From contig NZ_JAENHO010000002.1 of NCBI RefSeq assembly GCF_016785085.1, positions 248,001 through 312,000 on the forward strand: DNA of 64,000 nucleotides. The letters are read 5' to 3'. Below the pieces are notes generated by a model. It did not search any database. It had not been told where the DNA came from and was given only the letters and a program-made list of their open reading frames with translations. The stretch is from Paractinoplanes lichenicola (GTDB taxonomy: Bacteria > Actinomycetota > Actinomycetes > Mycobacteriales > Micromonosporaceae). The position numbers were made by a program, and so were the translations under genes. Below are positions 9,522 to 18,561 of the stretch, one piece after another (within the stretch, counting starts at the first letter, position 1; every line of letters starts with the position of its first letter).

Positions 9522-10970
9522 ATGGGCGAGAGTTCGGCACAACCCGGTACGCCGGTGCGGCATCGGCGGCCGGCTCGGCGGTCGGTGCTGATGGCTGCGC
9601 TGGCCGGGGTGCTTGTCGCCGCCGTCGCCTTTCCGGCCGGGGCGTGGGCGTTGGGCTGGTGGAGCGGTCCTTCGAAGTCGCCGGAAGCCGCCGCCGGGTC
9701 CGCCGCGCCCACGTCCCTGGGGGACTCTCCCGGGTTTCCCGCCGCCCGAACGTCAGCGGCCCCGTCGTCAGCAGCCCAGCCGTCCGCGGCCCCGTCGCAG
9801 TCGGCTGCACGTTCGGCCGCCAGTTCAGCCACGGCGACCGGCCCCTGTGGACGGAAGTCCGGCACCAGAATCACGCAGGTCAGCCTCGGGTCCAAAGTCG
9901 TAGGCTACGGCGGGGAGGGTGACACCGAGAAGTTGCCGATGGCGATCGCGGCCACCCCCGGCGGTGGTTCCTGGCTGGCCTGGCTCGGCACCGACGGCCA
10001 AGTACACCTGGGCAGGCTGGGCTGCGACGACAAGCTGATCGGCAAGCCGACCACGTTCACCGGCATCGACCTGCAGGACGTGCAGGCCGACGCCAACGGC
10101 GGGGTGCTGTTGCTGACCCGCAAGGGCACCTGTGGCACCGGGCCGCTGTGCGGGGGCGAGTCGAGCCCGTGCAACACGATGCACATGGTGCGCTTCAACA
10201 ATGCGGGCAAGCTCGTCTGGGAACGCCAGGTCACCAACCTGACCGGTGGCCGGGACGGCTATGACGACGGGGCCCGGTTCGTCTGGTGGTATCAGCATCA
10301 CGGGCGGCTCGCGTCGGACGGCGGCAACTACGCGGCGTACTTCGGGGTCGCGATCACCGTCAAGAACGGCAGCTGCGTCGACATCCACCAGGGCGACCGC
10401 ATGCAGGTGGTCACCGCGGGCGGCAAGACCAGAAGCGGGGGATTCGAGGTCGGCTGCAGCCACGCCTGGACGCCGCGCATCGTGTGGGATCCCCGGGTCA
10501 AGAAATTCGTGACCGTCTGCGCCACCGACAACAACTGCCGCATCGCCCAGCCCGCGCCCTACCGTACGGTCGCCAAGGGCACCTGCGACGGCACGCTCTT
10601 CGGCGGCGATGTCGTGCTGGCCAAGTCGAGCGGCTACTGGACGGCGTGGAGCCAGGGCGGCAAGGTGCGCCTGTCGCACTTCAAGGGCGGCTCGGCGGCC
10701 ACCAAGTCGATCACCACGGCGGCCTCGTCGAAGCATCCGCACCTGGTCGCGTACGGGAAAGGTCGCATGCTTCTGACCTGGCAGTCGGGCTCGTCGATGC
10801 GCGCGCAGGTGCACGACGCGGGCACGGGCGCGACGGTCGGCCAGCCGTTCACGATTGCCGTCAAGGACCATGACTACCAGGCCTTCAAGCCGTACGCGGA
10901 CGGCAGCGCGGCCTACCCGGCGGCCGGCCCGGCCAGCTCGTCCATCAAGATCGCCCGCGTAGTGCCCTAG
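9522..10970 (+). CDS. Membrane-anchored extracellular protein of unknown function, probable beta-propeller
   Basis: 482 residues. A basic N terminus (RHRRPARRSV) and a hydrophobic stretch around residues 20-47 form an uncleaved anchor or signal. Residues ~50-110 are a Ser/Ala/Pro-rich linker, and the rest is an exported domain with many cysteines and repeated G-G-x-x-L/W strands suggesting a propeller. Distinctive segments are GGRDGYDDGARFVWWYQHHG and FEVGCSHAWTPRIVWDPR. No catalytic motif is recognised. The upstream CebR-like site suggests a role in the cellulose response, for instance binding or sensing plant polymer; this is inference. The stop overlaps the convergent ligase stop. Confidence 0.7.
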   Translation: MGESSAQPGTPVRHRRPARRSVLMAALAGVLVAAVAFPAGAWALGWWSGPSKSPEAAAGSAAPTSLGDSPGFPAARTSAAPSSAAQPSAAPSQSAARSAASSATATGPCGRKSGTRITQVSLGSKVVGYGGEGDTEKLPMAIAATPGGGSWLAWLGTDGQVHLGRLGCDDKLIGKPTTFTGIDLQDVQADANGGVLLLTRKGTCGTGPLCGGESSPCNTMHMVRFNNAGKLVWERQVTNLTGGRDGYDDGARFVWWYQHHGRLASDGGNYAAYFGVAITVKNGSCVDIHQGDRMQVVTAGGKTRSGGFEVGCSHAWTPRIVWDPRVKKFVTVCATDNNCRIAQPAPYRTVAKGTCDGTLFGGDVVLAKSSGYWTAWSQGGKVRLSHFKGGSAATKSITTAASSKHPHLVAYGKGRMLLTWQSGSSMRAQVHDAGTGATVGQPFTIAVKDHDYQAFKPYADGSAAYPAAGPASSSIKIARVVP

Positions 10971-12550
10971 AGGTCCAGGATCGTCGCCGCCTGCTCGCGC
11001 ATCTCGACCTTGCGGACCTTGCCGGTGACGGTCATCGGGAAGCCGTCGACCACGTGGACGTAGCGCGGGATCTTGTAGTGGCTGAGCTTGCCCGCGCTGT
11101 ACGCCCGCACGTCGTCGGCGGTCAGTGGGGTGGTGCCGGGTCGCATGACGATCCAGGCCATCAGCTCCTCGCCGTACTTGGGGTCGGGCACGCCGATCAC
11201 CTGCACGTCGGCGATGTCGGGATGGGTGTAGAGGAACTCCTCGACCTCGCGCGGGTAGACGTTCTCGCCGCCGCGGATGACCAGGTCCTTGATCCGGCCG
11301 ACGATGTTGACGTAGCCCTCGGCGTCCATCGTGGCCAGGTCGCCGGTGTGCATCCAGCGGGCGGTGTCGATCGCCTCGGCCGTCGCGTCGGGCTGGTCCC
11401 AGTAGCCGAGCATCACCGAATAGCCGCGGGTGCAGAGCTCGCCCGGTTCGCCGTGCGGCAGGGGCCGGCCGGTGTCGGGGTCGACGACCTTGGACTCGAG
11501 GTGCGGCATCACGCGGCCGACGGTCTCGGTGCGGCGGGCCAGATTGTCGTCGGGGCGGGTCATGGTCGAGACCGGCGACGTCTCGGTCATGCCGTAGCAG
11601 ATCGCGACCTCGCTCATGTTCATCTCGGCGACGACCCGCTTCATCACCTCGACCGGGCACGGCGAGCCGGCCATGATTCCCGTACGCAGGGTGGACAGGT
11701 CGTAGCCGGCGAAGTCGGGCAGGCCGAGCTCGGCGATGAACATGGTCGGCACCCCGTACAGGGAAGTGACTTTCTCCTGCCCGACGGCCGCGAGCGTGGC
11801 CGCGGGGTCGAAGCCGGGCGCGGGCAGCACGATGCAGGCGCCGTGCGAGGTGGCCGCGAGGTTGCCCATCACCATGCCGAAGCAGTGATAGAGCGGGACC
11901 GGCAGGCACACGCGGTCGTGCTCGGTGTAGTTGATCAGCTCGCCGACGAAGTAACCATTGTTGAGGATATTGTGGTGCGAGAGGGTGGCACCCTTGGGGA
12001 AGCCGGTCGTGCCCGAGGTGTACTGGATGTTGATCGGGTCGTCGAACGCCAACGCTATTCCGGACAAGTCGTATTTGTCCCCGCGGTTGCTGAGCTCGCT
12101 GAAGCTCTCTTCACCGATGTAGACCGCGTCGGCGAACCCGATCTCGTCGATCATCGCGCGATAGTTGCTGGTCTTGAACTCTGTCGCGCTGATGAGCAGT
12201 CTGAGCCCCGACTGCTCGACCACGAAGCGCAGTTCATGCGTCCGGTACGCCGGATTGACGTTGACCAGAATGGCGCCGATCTTGGCCGTCGCGTACTGCG
12301 TGATCACCCACTCGGCACAGTTCGGGGCCCAGATCCCGACCCGGTCGCCCTTCTCGATGCCGCGCGCGAGCAGCCCCCGAGCCAGCCGGTTCACGTCCTC
12401 GTCGAACTCCGCATACGTCCACCGCCGGCCCGACGCCACCTCGACCAGCGCCTCCCGATCCCCGAACCGCGCGACCGTACGGTCGAGGTTGGCGCCGATG
12501 GTCTCACCGAGCAGGGGCAGGTCCGACACACCCGAGGCATAGGACGTCAT
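10967..12550 (-). CDS. AMP-dependent fatty-acyl-CoA ligase (FadD family)
   Basis: 527 residues. The adenylate-forming P-loop is YTSGTTGFPKGATLSHHN (residues ~185-202). Further motifs are YGMTETSP (A5 region), GYWDQPDATAEAI, TGDLATMDAEGYVNIVGRIKD (A7/A8) and the C-terminal catalytic lysine in PMTVTGKVRKVEMRE. This layout matches medium/long-chain acyl-CoA synthetases that activate carboxylates to acyl-AMP and then acyl-CoA. No transmembrane segment. It stands alone, convergent with the secreted protein and divergent from the alcohol dehydrogenase; the exact substrate is not visible. Confidence 0.9.
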   Translation of the reverse strand: MTSYASGVSDLPLLGETIGANLDRTVARFGDREALVEVASGRRWTYAEFDEDVNRLARGLLARGIEKGDRVGIWAPNCAEWVITQYATAKIGAILVNVNPAYRTHELRFVVEQSGLRLLISATEFKTSNYRAMIDEIGFADAVYIGEESFSELSNRGDKYDLSGIALAFDDPINIQYTSGTTGFPKGATLSHHNILNNGYFVGELINYTEHDRVCLPVPLYHCFGMVMGNLAATSHGACIVLPAPGFDPAATLAAVGQEKVTSLYGVPTMFIAELGLPDFAGYDLSTLRTGIMAGSPCPVEVMKRVVAEMNMSEVAICYGMTETSPVSTMTRPDDNLARRTETVGRVMPHLESKVVDPDTGRPLPHGEPGELCTRGYSVMLGYWDQPDATAEAIDTARWMHTGDLATMDAEGYVNIVGRIKDLVIRGGENVYPREVEEFLYTHPDIADVQVIGVPDPKYGEELMAWIVMRPGTTPLTADDVRAYSAGKLSHYKIPRYVHVVDGFPMTVTGKVRKVEMREQAATILDL

Positions 12551-12596
12551 GTGGGCAGCATCACCCAGGACCCCGTACGCGGGCTAGTGTCTTGCC

Positions 12597-13628
12597 GTGG
12601 GAATGCGTCGAGTGATCGTCTCGGGTGACGGAGTGTCGGTGGCCACGGTCGAGGCGCCGGAAGCCGGGCCGGGCGAGGTGCTGGTGCGGACGGCCGTCGC
12701 CGGGGTCTGCGGGTCGGACACGCATGCGCTGGCCGGGCTGCATCCGTTCATCGTGCTGCCGTACGCGCCGGGGCACGAGGTGTGCGGCACGGTCGAGGCG
12801 GTCGGGCCGTCGGTAACCGGAGTGACAGTGGGTCAGCGGGTCACGCTCGAGCCGTTCCTGCCTTGTTGGGAATGCAAGCAGTGCCTGGCCGGGCGGCAGA
12901 ACATCTGCGAGCGGCTGCGCTTCTTCGGGTGTGCCCACGACCAGGGCGGCATGGCCGACTGGTTCACGATCGACCAGCGGCGGCTGCACGTGATCCCGGA
13001 CGGGCTGACGTGGGAGCAGGCGGCGTTCATCGAGCCGCTGGGCACTCCCGTGCACGCCGTGGGGCTGGCCGGCGGCGTACGGGACAGGGCCGTGGCGATT
13101 CTCGGGGCGGGCACCATCGGGATCCTGACCCTGCAGGTGGCGCGGGCCTACGGGGCGCGGCGGGTGGTGGTGACCGCGCGGTCGGCGGCGTCCCGGCAGC
13201 GGGCGCTCGACTTCGGGGCCGATGCCGCGATCGACGCCACCTCGCCGACGTGCGCCGACGACGTGCGGGAGGCGCTGGGCGAGAGCGCCGACGTGGTGTT
13301 CGACTGCGTCGCCGAGCAGTCGACGACCGATCAGGCGCTGGGCATGGTGATGAAGGGCGGGACGGTCGTCGTGGTGGGGGTGCCGCCGGCCGACGTACGG
13401 ATTCCGCTGCCGCTGATTCAGGACGCGCAGCTGCGGATTCAGGGCAGCGCCACGTATCTGCCGGCCGACTTCGCCGAGTCGATGCGGCTGCTGAGCGCGG
13501 GCGAGGTGGACGTGTCCCGGATGATCACGGCGACTTATCCGCTGGACGAGGCGGCCGCCGGGTTTGCCGAGGCCGCTTCGGGGCGCCACCTGAAGGTCCT
13601 GCTGACCGCTCAAGATCGCCCCCACTAG
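12597..13628 (+). CDS. Zinc-dependent medium-chain alcohol dehydrogenase (sorbitol/threonine DH-like)
   Basis: 343 residues. Catalytic zinc ligands are AGVCGSDTH (Cys) and PGHEVCG (His-Glu). The structural zinc site is CWECKQCLAGRQNIC, with four cysteines in the usual C-x2-C-x2-C-x7-C spacing. The NAD-binding loop is ILGAGTIGILTLQVARAYG, followed by a VVTARSAASRQRALDFGAD segment; lack of an acidic residue after strand 2 suggests NADP or loose specificity. GTG at 12597 or the ATG two codons later may start it. The substrate is probably a polyol or secondary alcohol. Confidence 0.9.
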   Translation: MGMRRVIVSGDGVSVATVEAPEAGPGEVLVRTAVAGVCGSDTHALAGLHPFIVLPYAPGHEVCGTVEAVGPSVTGVTVGQRVTLEPFLPCWECKQCLAGRQNICERLRFFGCAHDQGGMADWFTIDQRRLHVIPDGLTWEQAAFIEPLGTPVHAVGLAGGVRDRAVAILGAGTIGILTLQVARAYGARRVVVTARSAASRQRALDFGADAAIDATSPTCADDVREALGESADVVFDCVAEQSTTDQALGMVMKGGTVVVVGVPPADVRIPLPLIQDAQLRIQGSATYLPADFAESMRLLSAGEVDVSRMITATYPLDEAAAGFAEAASGRHLKVLLTAQDRPH

Positions 13629-13634
13629 GCCCAC

Positions 13635-13734
13635 CCCGCCCACCCAGGGGGCTGGCCGAAAACGGGCCTGAGCCGTCCGTCAAGACGTGCTCGAAGACTA
13701 CGACGCCGACGGGGGCGGAATCGGGTTGTCCACA
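13635..13734. repeat. Intergenic repeat B: C-rich/G-rich block plus one DnaA-box 9-mer
   Basis: CCCGCCCACCCAGGGGG (from 13635) is followed about 75 bp later by exact TTGTCCACA at 13726-13734, flanked as GGG...GGCC. It occupies the gap between the alcohol dehydrogenase and the convergent glycosyltransferase gene, where no promoter is required. The rest of the gap, to 13876, shows no gene. Confidence 0.5.
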
Positions 13735-13876
13735 GGCCGACGACTGTGATGTGACGAACACGTCGGCGGCGGCGAGAGGTGGTAGTGACCGGGCCGCCGG
13801 TAGCGGGGGACGGCCCGGTGTCGCACTCAGCGTTTCCGAAGAAGCGGGACTTGCCGGAACTCGTACGGGAAATGTT

Positions 13877-15472
13877 TCAGCGGCGGTAAATGGTGAACGA
13901 GTAGCCGACTTGATCGATCGGGGTGCTGGTGTCGATCAGTTGTTTGAGGCGGTTGCGGGCCAGCGCGACCCGGGAGTCGGAGACGACGAGCAGGCCGCGG
14001 ACCTCGTCGATCGGCACGGTGAGCGGGTTGCGGCCGTCGATGTCGTAATAGGCCGGCGCGCCCGAGCCCTTGTAGACGAGCCAGACCGGTTGACCGGGAT
14101 ATTTGTCCTTCAGATGCCGGGAGAGGCGGGGCAGATCCTGGCCCCAGTCGACATTTGAGTCGTGCAAGACCTCGTGGGTGCGGGAAGTGCCACCGAAGGC
14201 CTCGTTCGAGTAGGGCAGGTAATACGGGAACGTCAGCAGCGAGCTCACCGCGACGAAGCCGGCCAGCGCGGTCGCCGGGGCCCACGTCCATCGCCACCGG
14301 AGCAGCACGATCGTGCCGGCCACGACGGCCAGCATCATCGGCATGAAGATGACGTAACGCGTGCCGTAGTTGCGCGACCCGGTCATCGCGACCAGCATCA
14401 GCACCCCGGCCGGCACGAGCAGATAGAGCGCGGCGATCCACTTCTTGATCAGCAGCGTGACCGTGCCCGCGAGCCAGAGCAGCAGCATGCCGATCGGCGT
14501 CTTGATCAGCAAGGCGGCCGGCAAGTAATACCAGAGCGAGCCCTTGTACGCCTCGCCGAACAGGAACCCGTTGGTGACCTTCTGCTCGAGCCGGAACTGA
14601 ATCATGATCCCGTCCCGGTACGACGGGGGGAGCGGCAGCAGGTCGGCCACTTGGGCCTTGAGGCCGCTCGGGTTCAGGTAGCTCGGGGTGGTCCAGCGCA
14701 GCCGCGGGTCGACGATCAAGTAGACGAGCCAGACGACGGCGACGGCGATCAGGCCCACCCCGATCGCCGCGAGCACGCGTTTGCCGAGCTCGCGCCACGT
14801 TTTCATCGGGCCCGGGTTGATGACGGCGGGGGCGAGCAAGGTCAAGAGCAGCGCCAGCGGTACGGCCGGGAGCGTGCTCATCCGGGTGGCGAGCGCGGCA
14901 CCCAGGGCCAGGCCGGCGAGCGGCAGGTAGCGGCGCGGGTGTTCGCGGGCCCGCCACAGCATCCAGAACGTGACCAGGACGAACCCCGCGGCCGGCACGT
15001 CGAGCGTGGCCAGCGAGCCGTGCGCGATGATGTCGGGCGAGAAGGCGTACAGGGCCAGGGCGATCAGACCGGCCCAGCGCCCGGCGAGATCACGCGCGAA
15101 GAACAGGACGGCCAGGCCGAACAGCAGCGTGAGCACGATGATCGGCAGCCGCGCGGCCAGCATCAGCTCGAACGGGTTGTTGCCGCTCTCATAGAGCAGG
15201 TGCCGGCCCAGGTTCGTCTGATTTCCCCGGTACGCCGGGTCGAGCGTGGCGCCGGTGAAGGCGAGCCCGGCCGCGATGAACAGCTTGGCCAGCGGCGGAT
15301 GCTCCGGGTTGTAGAGCACCTGATGCTGGTCGAGGTAGAACTGCGCCGTGCCGATGTAGACCGGCTCGTCGATCGTCGGCGACTGCTGCACGGCGGTGGT
15401 GAGCATGGCGAACGCCATCTGCCCCAGCAACAGCACCACGGCGAGCGGATAGAGCCAACGCCGCAGCAGCAT
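13877..15472 (-). CDS. Dolichyl-phosphate-mannose-protein mannosyltransferase-like (GT39/GT83-type) membrane glycosyltransferase
   Basis: 531 residues with about ten hydrophobic segments. Just after the first segment, in the first extracytoplasmic loop, SPTIDEPVYIGTAQFYLDQH carries the Asp-Glu pair that is catalytic in PMT/ArnT-type enzymes, followed by NPEHPPLAKL, another family signature. The large soluble loop comes between segments and at the C terminus (HDSNVDWGQDLPRLSRHLKD), a portion often seen in actinobacterial PMT_2 proteins. It would transfer a sugar from a polyprenyl carrier to protein or lipid outside the membrane. The acceptor and the sugar are unknown. Confidence 0.85.
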   Translation of the reverse strand: MLLRRWLYPLAVVLLLGQMAFAMLTTAVQQSPTIDEPVYIGTAQFYLDQHQVLYNPEHPPLAKLFIAAGLAFTGATLDPAYRGNQTNLGRHLLYESGNNPFELMLAARLPIIVLTLLFGLAVLFFARDLAGRWAGLIALALYAFSPDIIAHGSLATLDVPAAGFVLVTFWMLWRAREHPRRYLPLAGLALGAALATRMSTLPAVPLALLLTLLAPAVINPGPMKTWRELGKRVLAAIGVGLIAVAVVWLVYLIVDPRLRWTTPSYLNPSGLKAQVADLLPLPPSYRDGIMIQFRLEQKVTNGFLFGEAYKGSLWYYLPAALLIKTPIGMLLLWLAGTVTLLIKKWIAALYLLVPAGVLMLVAMTGSRNYGTRYVIFMPMMLAVVAGTIVLLRWRWTWAPATALAGFVAVSSLLTFPYYLPYSNEAFGGTSRTHEVLHDSNVDWGQDLPRLSRHLKDKYPGQPVWLVYKGSGAPAYYDIDGRNPLTVPIDEVRGLLVVSDSRVALARNRLKQLIDTSTPIDQVGYSFTIYRR

Positions 15473-15508
15473 CGCGCCACATTAGCCCGGCGACGCTGCA
15501 AGATCACA

Positions 15509-17179
15509 TCAGCCGCGGAATTCGCCCGCCGGGATCGTGGCCGGGTCGGCGTTCTTGGTCGCCTCGGCCAGGCGCAGCTCGACCCGGCGGATCTTGCCCG
15601 AGATCGTCTTGGGCAGGTCGGCGAACTCGAGGCGGCGGATCCGTGCGTACGGCGGCATGTGCTCCCGCGCGTGGGCGAAGATCGCGTCGGCCGTGGCGGC
15701 GCCGGGCTCCCAGCCCTCGGCCAGCACGACGTACGCCTTGGGCACATTCAGGCGTACGGGGTCGGGGGAGGGCACCACCGCCGCCTCGACCACCGCCTCG
15801 TGCTCGATCAGCACGCTCTCCAGCTCGAACGGGGAGATGCGATAGTCGGACGCCTTGAACACGTCGTCGGTGCGGCCCACGTACGTGATGTAGCCGTCCT
15901 CGTCACGCGAGGCGACGTCGCCGGTGTGGTAGAAGCCGCCGGCCATCCGCTCGGCCGTGAGCCCGGGATCGCCGTGATAGCCGACCATCAGCCCGGTCGG
16001 ACGCGGGTCGAGCGCGACGCAGATCTCGCCCTCGTCGGCCTCCTCGCCAGTGGTCGGGTCGATCAGCGCGATCCGGTAACCCGGCACCGGGCGGCCCATC
16101 GAGCCCGGCTTGACCGGCTGGCCGGGCGAGTTGGCGATCTGCACGGTCGTCTCGGTCTGGCCGAAACCGTCGCGGATCGTCACGCCCCAGGCCTTGCTGA
16201 CCTGGTCGATGACCTCGGGGTTGAGCGGCTCGCCGGCGCCCACGACGATGCGCGGGGGAGTGGCCAGCGCCGACAGGTCGGACTGGATCAGCATGCGCCA
16301 CACCGTCGGCGGCGCGCAGAAGCTGGTCACGCCGCACCGCTGCATCTCGGCCAGCAGCCGGCCCGCGTCGAACCGCGTGTAGTTGTAGATGAACACGCAA
16401 GCCTCGGCGTTCCACGGCGCGAAGACGTTGCTCCAGGCGTGCTTGGCCCAGCCCGGCGACGAGATGTTGAGGTGCACGTCGCCCGGGCGCAGACCGATCC
16501 AATACATGGTCGAGAGATGCCCGACCGGGTACGAGGCGTGGGTGTGCTCGACCAGCTTGGGCCGCGCGGTCGTGCCCGAGGTGAAGTAGAGCAGGAGGGT
16601 GTCGCTCGCCTTGCTCTTCCCGTCTGCGACAAACCCGACATTTCCCTCGTACGCGTCTTGCAGGTGTCGCCAGTCCTCGACGGGCTCGCCCACCGCGATG
16701 CGGGTGACCTCGGGGTGGACGTCGGCGAACTTGCTCGCGGCCGAGGACGCGGCGATGACGTGCTGGGCGCCGCCGCGGGCCACCCGCTCCGCCGAGTCGG
16801 CCGGGCCCAGCAGCGGCGTCGCCGGGATGAGGACCGCGCCCAGCTTGATGGCGGCCAGGATCGTGTCCCACAGCTCGACCTGGTTGCCCAGCATGACGAC
16901 GATGCGGTCACCCCGGCGCACCCCCTGGGCCTGCAGCCACGTGGCCACCTGACCCGACCGGTGCGCCATCTCGGCGAACGAGAACCGCTGCTCCGAGCCG
17001 TCCTCCTCGACGATCCAGAGCGCGGGCTTGTCGTTGCCCTCGGCGATCACGTCGAACCAGTCGAGCGCCCAGTTGAAGTCGCTGTCGCCCAGGTCGGGCC
17101 AGCGGAACTGCTCGACCGCGGTGTCGTAGTCGTCGCCGTGGGCCAGCAGGAAATCGCGCGCCGCCTGGAAACTAGTCAT
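15509..17179 (-). CDS. Acyl-CoA synthetase, medium-chain/acetyl-CoA synthetase-like (MACS group)
   Basis: 556 residues. The P-loop is YFTSGTTARPKLVEHTHASY, followed by YPVGHLSTMYWIGLRPGDVHLNIS, which is characteristic of medium-chain acyl-CoA synthetases. Other motifs are DGFGQTETTVQI, TGDVASRDEDGYITYVGRTDDVFKASDYRISPFE (A8 hinge) and the catalytic lysine in LPKTISGKIRRVELR. N-terminal FNWALDWFDVIAEGNDKPALWIVEEDG also fits the ACS-like class. Ends 36 bp from the PMT-like gene start in the same direction, so a shared transcript is possible though functions seem unrelated. Confidence 0.9.
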   Translation of the reverse strand: MTSFQAARDFLLAHGDDYDTAVEQFRWPDLGDSDFNWALDWFDVIAEGNDKPALWIVEEDGSEQRFSFAEMAHRSGQVATWLQAQGVRRGDRIVVMLGNQVELWDTILAAIKLGAVLIPATPLLGPADSAERVARGGAQHVIAASSAASKFADVHPEVTRIAVGEPVEDWRHLQDAYEGNVGFVADGKSKASDTLLLYFTSGTTARPKLVEHTHASYPVGHLSTMYWIGLRPGDVHLNISSPGWAKHAWSNVFAPWNAEACVFIYNYTRFDAGRLLAEMQRCGVTSFCAPPTVWRMLIQSDLSALATPPRIVVGAGEPLNPEVIDQVSKAWGVTIRDGFGQTETTVQIANSPGQPVKPGSMGRPVPGYRIALIDPTTGEEADEGEICVALDPRPTGLMVGYHGDPGLTAERMAGGFYHTGDVASRDEDGYITYVGRTDDVFKASDYRISPFELESVLIEHEAVVEAAVVPSPDPVRLNVPKAYVVLAEGWEPGAATADAIFAHAREHMPPYARIRRLEFADLPKTISGKIRRVELRLAEATKNADPATIPAGEFRG

Positions 17180-17193
17180 CTGGTCCTCCCGGC

Positions 17194-17865
17194 TCAGATG
17201 CTAATCGTCCCCGTCGCCACCAGGCCACGTCCCAGATCACCCGTGACGGTCGCCATGTCGAGCGGGCCGCCGTCGTCCTCGACCGGGCCGGCCAGCGCCA
17301 GGTGGGTGGCGTTCTCCCAGTACGCGGAGGTGCCGTAGACGAGCACGCAGGCGTCGGCGGGCAGGCCGATCTGCCCCGCGCGCACCGGCTCCGCGTTGAC
17401 CTCGGGGCTGACCTCGAAGCTCAAATGCGGCCAGCGGCTCTCACTCGCGCCCGGGAAGATCGTCGAGAACGCCACTCGGCCGTCCTCGTCGGCCACCTGA
17501 ACGCCGCGCAGGAAGTTCTGATCCTCGAGCCCCGGCGAATACAGCGAGTAGGCGCCGTGCCGGTCGGCGTGCCACAGATAGAGGGCGTGCCCCGCCAGCG
17601 GCCGCCCGTCCGCCGCGCTGACCAGCCGCAGCCGCACCGAGAGCCGGACGCCGCGAGCGACCCCCGACGCCTTGCCGAAGCTGCGCCGGAGGTCGTCGCG
17701 AACAATGCCCGACCGGGTGAGGACGTCCTTGTCCGCACCCGCCAGGGTCGCGACGGTGACGCCGTTGACCAGGCCCATCATGCGGCGGCGGCGCAGCACC
17801 GGGAAGTCCACGGCGAGCCCAACGCCGTGTTGCTGCTGCACGTCCGCTTTCACCTGCGTGGTCAT
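17194..17865 (-). CDS. Intradiol ring-cleavage dioxygenase-like protein, iron-ligand residues degraded
   Basis: 223 residues starting MTTQVKADVQQQHGVGLAVDFP. The intradiol dioxygenase core is recognisable: HALYLWHADRHGAYSLYS, then NFLRGVQVADEDGRVAFSTIFPG, then SRWPHLSFEV. Active enzymes bind Fe(III) with two Tyr and two His; the usual W-Y-x-G-R...H-I-H here reads G-A-S-E-S-R...H-L-S, so the second Tyr and second His are missing while the first Tyr and one His remain. It is probably not a catechol dioxygenase. Residues before the chosen ATG are Arg-rich and unlike the family. It ends 14 bp from the upstream edge of the MACS ligase gene. Confidence 0.75.
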   Translation of the reverse strand: MTTQVKADVQQQHGVGLAVDFPVLRRRRMMGLVNGVTVATLAGADKDVLTRSGIVRDDLRRSFGKASGVARGVRLSVRLRLVSAADGRPLAGHALYLWHADRHGAYSLYSPGLEDQNFLRGVQVADEDGRVAFSTIFPGASESRWPHLSFEVSPEVNAEPVRAGQIGLPADACVLVYGTSAYWENATHLALAGPVEDDGGPLDMATVTGDLGRGLVATGTISI

Positions 17866-17967
17866 CCGGCCCCCTCGTCGACGATCAGGCTCCATTACGT
17901 GGCTTGATGGTTGCGGGGCTCGGTCGCGTCCGGTTGCAGTCCGGGTGCAGCGTCCCCGGGGGCGTCG

Positions 17968-18039
17968 TATCGTCGGGTGGGCTCGAACCACCGGCTTCCG
18001 CCTTATGAGGGCGGCGCTCTGCCACTGAGCTACGACGAC
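17968..18039 (-). tRNA. tRNA with CAU anticodon (Met or Ile2), no encoded CCA
   Basis: 72 nt on the minus strand. Acceptor 5' GTCGTCG pairs with CGACGAT (first pair G-U), D-arm GCTC/GAGC, anticodon stem CCGCC/GGCGG around loop CTCATAA (anticodon CAU), 5-nt variable loop, T-arm GGTGG/CCACC with loop TTCGAGC, discriminator A. It is not an initiator by its first pair alone. Elongator Met versus lysidine-modified Ile2 cannot be settled by eye. The U-G closing pair of the acceptor is unusual. Confidence 0.88.
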
Positions 18040-18066
18040 GTGCTTTCCGGCCTTACTGTGCTGGGC

Positions 18067-18456
18067 ATGCTGCGATCACGTACCGAGGACATGTGGTGGG
18101 GCATGGCCGTCGAGGCCCCCGACCCGCCGGCGCTGGCCCGGTTCTATGCGGAGCTGGTCGGCTGGGCCGTGGTGCACGAGGAGCCGGGCACCACCGTGCT
18201 GGCCACCCGGCCCGACGGCTCGAACTTCGTCGTCTTTCAACAGGCCGACGGATATGAGCCGCCGGTCTGGCCGCCGCTCGACGGGCGGCAGCGTCCGATG
18301 ATGCACTTCGATTTTCAGGTCGGCGACCTCGATTCCGCGGTGGCCGAGGCCGAGGCCCTGGGGGCCACGGTCGCCGAGCATCAGCCGCAGTCGCACGTAA
18401 AAGTGCTGCTGGACCCGGCCGGGCACCCGTTCTGCCTGGTGCGCGACGACGGCTGA
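18067..18456 (+). CDS. VOC (glyoxalase/bleomycin-resistance) superfamily protein
   Basis: 129 residues starting MLRSRTEDMWWGMAVEAPDP. One glyoxalase-like module pair is visible: ALARFYAELVGWAVVHEEPGT (ARFY..LLGW pattern), FVVFQQADGYEPPVWP, then MMHFDFQVGDLDSAVAEAEALGATVAEHQ and VLLDPAGHPFCLVR, a standard end for the family. It may bind a metal or a small hydrophobic ligand. Function unassigned. It starts 28 bp from the divergent tRNA(CAU). Confidence 0.82.
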   Translation: MLRSRTEDMWWGMAVEAPDPPALARFYAELVGWAVVHEEPGTTVLATRPDGSNFVVFQQADGYEPPVWPPLDGRQRPMMHFDFQVGDLDSAVAEAEALGATVAEHQPQSHVKVLLDPAGHPFCLVRDDG

Positions 18457-18500
18457 TTGGGGCGGCGGTCGTACGTTGGCGGGGTAGCGCAAGTATTCCC

Positions 18501-18522
18501 CGCCGGCGAGCCTGAGCCGGCG
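18501..18522. terminator. Hairpin after the VOC gene, possible terminator
   Basis: CGCCGGC (18501-18507) and GCCGGCG (18516-18522) form a 7-bp perfect stem with an 8-nt loop, 44 bp after the VOC stop and 40 bp beyond the 3' end of the convergent tRNA-Trp. No U-tract. Confidence 0.35.
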
Positions 18523-18561
18523 CGTACGCCGCCGCCCCTTATTCAATTGTCGCCGGGGAAG

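Noticed and set aside
14162..17338. 1058-codon plus-strand frame antisense to the glycosyltransferase and MACS ligase
   Set aside because: No domain pattern, and both genes on the other strand have strong motifs.
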